Shown here: one piece after another, positions 6,283-7,402 of the stretch
How positions within the stretch are numbered: the first letter of the stretch is position 1
How the letters are laid out: every line of letters starts with the position of its first letter
Assembly: GCA_030158535.1 (NCBI GenBank)
Contig: JAOASV010000223.1
Location: 1-7,402, forward strand
Direction: 5' to 3'
Source: Sediminibacterium sp.
GTDB taxonomy: Bacteria; Bacteroidota; Bacteroidia; Chitinophagales; Chitinophagaceae
Length of the DNA stretch: 7,402 nucleotides
Made by a program: the position numbers and the translations under genes
Notes under the pieces: model-generated
Databases searched by the model: none
Told to the model about the DNA's origin: nothing
Seen by the model: only the letters and a program-made list of their open reading frames with translations

Positions 6283-7402
6283 ATGGATAATAATTTTTCG
6301 GCACAAGTAAAAGAGATCATTTCCTATAGTAGGGAGGAGGCTTTAAGGTTAGGAAACGACTTTATAGGGACAGAGCATTTATTGCTTGGACTTATAAGGG
6401 ATGAGGAAAATACGGCCATTAAGGTGCTAAAGCAGCTTAATGTAGACCTGTATGAGCTCCGCAAGGAAATTGAGCTAGCTGTTAAGGATAAGACCGGTAA
6501 AAACATTGCCAATATCAATAGTTTGCCCTTAACCAAGCAGGCCGAAAAAGTAATTCGTGTTACTGTATTGGAAGCCAAGGCTCTCAAAAGTCCGCTGGTA
6601 GAAACGGAGCACTTAATGCTAAGTATTCTCAAAAACAAAGAAAATATTGCCACTCAAATACTGGGTCAATTTGATATCGATTACGATTTATTTAGAACCG
6701 AGCTAGGAATGGTGGGTAGTTCAAGCCCTCAAAACGAGTTTCCGGACGACAATGACAACGACGATGATTTTGATGAAGAAAAAAGAGGCGGTGGATTTAG
6801 TCAGCCTAAAGCTGCAAAATCTCCGGCTGGTGCAAAAAGTAAAACACCCGTACTAGATAATTTTGGTAGAGACATTACCAAATTAGCAGAGGTAGGTAAT
6901 TTAGATCCTATTGTTGGACGTGAGGCTGAAATTGAGCGTGTAAGTCAGATCTTAAGCCGCCGCAAAAAAAACAATCCTATTTTAATTGGTGAGCCGGGTG
7001 TGGGTAAAACGGCCATTGTAGAAGGTCTAGCACTTCGTATTGTGCAGCGCAAAGTAAGCCGTGTATTATTTGACAAACGTGTAATATCCTTAGACCTTGC
7101 AGCACTTGTTGCGGGTACTAAATACCGTGGTCAATTTGAAGAGCGCATGAAAGCCATCATGAATGAGCTTGAAAAAAACAGAGACGTTATTTTATTTATT
7201 GATGAAATACACACCATTGTTGGTGCTGGTGGCGCGAGTGGATCACTTGATGCATCTAACATTGTAAAGCCTGCGCTTGCAAGAGGAGAGCTCCAATGTA
7301 TTGGTGCTTCTACGCTTGACGAATACCGCATGCATATCGAAAAAGATGGTGCACGAGACAGACGATTCCAAAAAGTATTGATTGAGCCGCCTAGTGTGGA
7401 TG
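6283..7402 (+). CDS. clpC: ClpC-type AAA+ unfoldase, ATP-binding subunit of Clp protease (N-terminal part)
   Basis: This is the start of a Hsp100 unfoldase that threads substrates into ClpP using ATP. The frame is open from ATG 6283 to the window end, giving 373 codons of a protein usually over 800 residues long. The N domain has two Clp_N repeats, about residues 5-65 (REEALRLGNDFIGTEHLLLGL) and 81-145 (ETEHLMLSIL). A hydrophilic, acidic linker follows, with a cluster from Asp155 to Glu166. The first AAA+ module begins near LDNFGRDITKLAE, with Walker A GEPGVGKT at 236-243, pore loop KYRG with Tyr281, Walker B LFIDE with Asp307-Glu308, and a sensor or arginine-finger region ending in RDRRFQ. 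The N-domain sequence favours ClpC over ClpB; the middle domain that would confirm this, the second AAA+ module and the ClpP-binding loop lie beyond the window. The start fits the family N-terminus. It is divergent from the STAS gene. Confidence 0.93.
   Translation, partial: MDNNFSAQVKEIISYSREEALRLGNDFIGTEHLLLGLIRDEENTAIKVLKQLNVDLYELRKEIELAVKDKTGKNIANINSLPLTKQAEKVIRVTVLEAKALKSPLVETEHLMLSILKNKENIATQILGQFDIDYDLFRTELGMVGSSSPQNEFPDDNDNDDDFDEEKRGGGFSQPKAAKSPAGAKSKTPVLDNFGRDITKLAEVGNLDPIVGREAEIERVSQILSRRKKNNPILIGEPGVGKTAIVEGLALRIVQRKVSRVLFDKRVISLDLAALVAGTKYRGQFEERMKAIMNELEKNRDVILFIDEIHTIVGAGGASGSLDASNIVKPALARGELQCIGASTLDEYRMHIEKDGARDRRFQKVLIEPPSVD

Noticed and set aside
6324..6653. 109-residue minus-strand frame, and another at 7131-7331
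   Set aside because: Both are antisense to clpC, whose Clp_N repeats and AAA+ motifs are unambiguous.

Overview
The window comes from an AT-rich genome of the phylum Bacteroidota, most likely the order Chitinophagales. The evidence is a SusC/SusD pair, lipoproteins with Bacteroidota-type signal peptides, A-rich translation starts without Shine-Dalgarno sequences, and promoter elements of the TAnnTTTG type. Genus and species cannot be settled from the sequence alone.

Region 1 (1-3320, plus strand) is the distal part of a nutrient-uptake operon. It holds the C-terminal barrel end of a SusC-type TonB-dependent transporter (start outside the window), a complete SusD/RagB-family outer-membrane lipoprotein, and a DUF4397 lipoprotein. 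The genes are 18 and 23 bases apart and end at a strong intrinsic terminator. SusC would form the barrel and SusD the ligand-capturing lid. The DUF4397 protein is probably an accessory envelope lipoprotein. No hydrolase or other enzyme in view reveals the substrate.

Region 2 (about 3320-5782, plus strand) is a single-gene unit for an 807-residue secreted or envelope protein. It has an N-terminal macroglobulin (MG2)-like domain, a TonB-plug-like domain near the C-terminus with no barrel after it, and a final beta-rich segment. Two matches to the Bacteroidota -7 promoter element lie just before its start.

Region 3 (5791-7402) is a divergent pair: a small STAS-domain (anti-sigma-factor antagonist-like) protein on the minus strand, and clpC on the plus strand, running off the window end after 373 codons. 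The 90-base gap between them has overlapping candidate promoters and a perfect 15-base palindrome that contains a consensus DnaA box. The STAS protein has Pro where the classical phosphorylated Ser of SpoIIAA-type proteins sits, and an acidic tail.

Most of the window belongs to known families. The points most worth a second look are the STAS-clpC intergenic control region, the altered STAS phospho-site, and the MG2-plug protein. I saw no mobile element, CRISPR array, RNA gene or defence system. No stretch over 300 bases lacks a gene.
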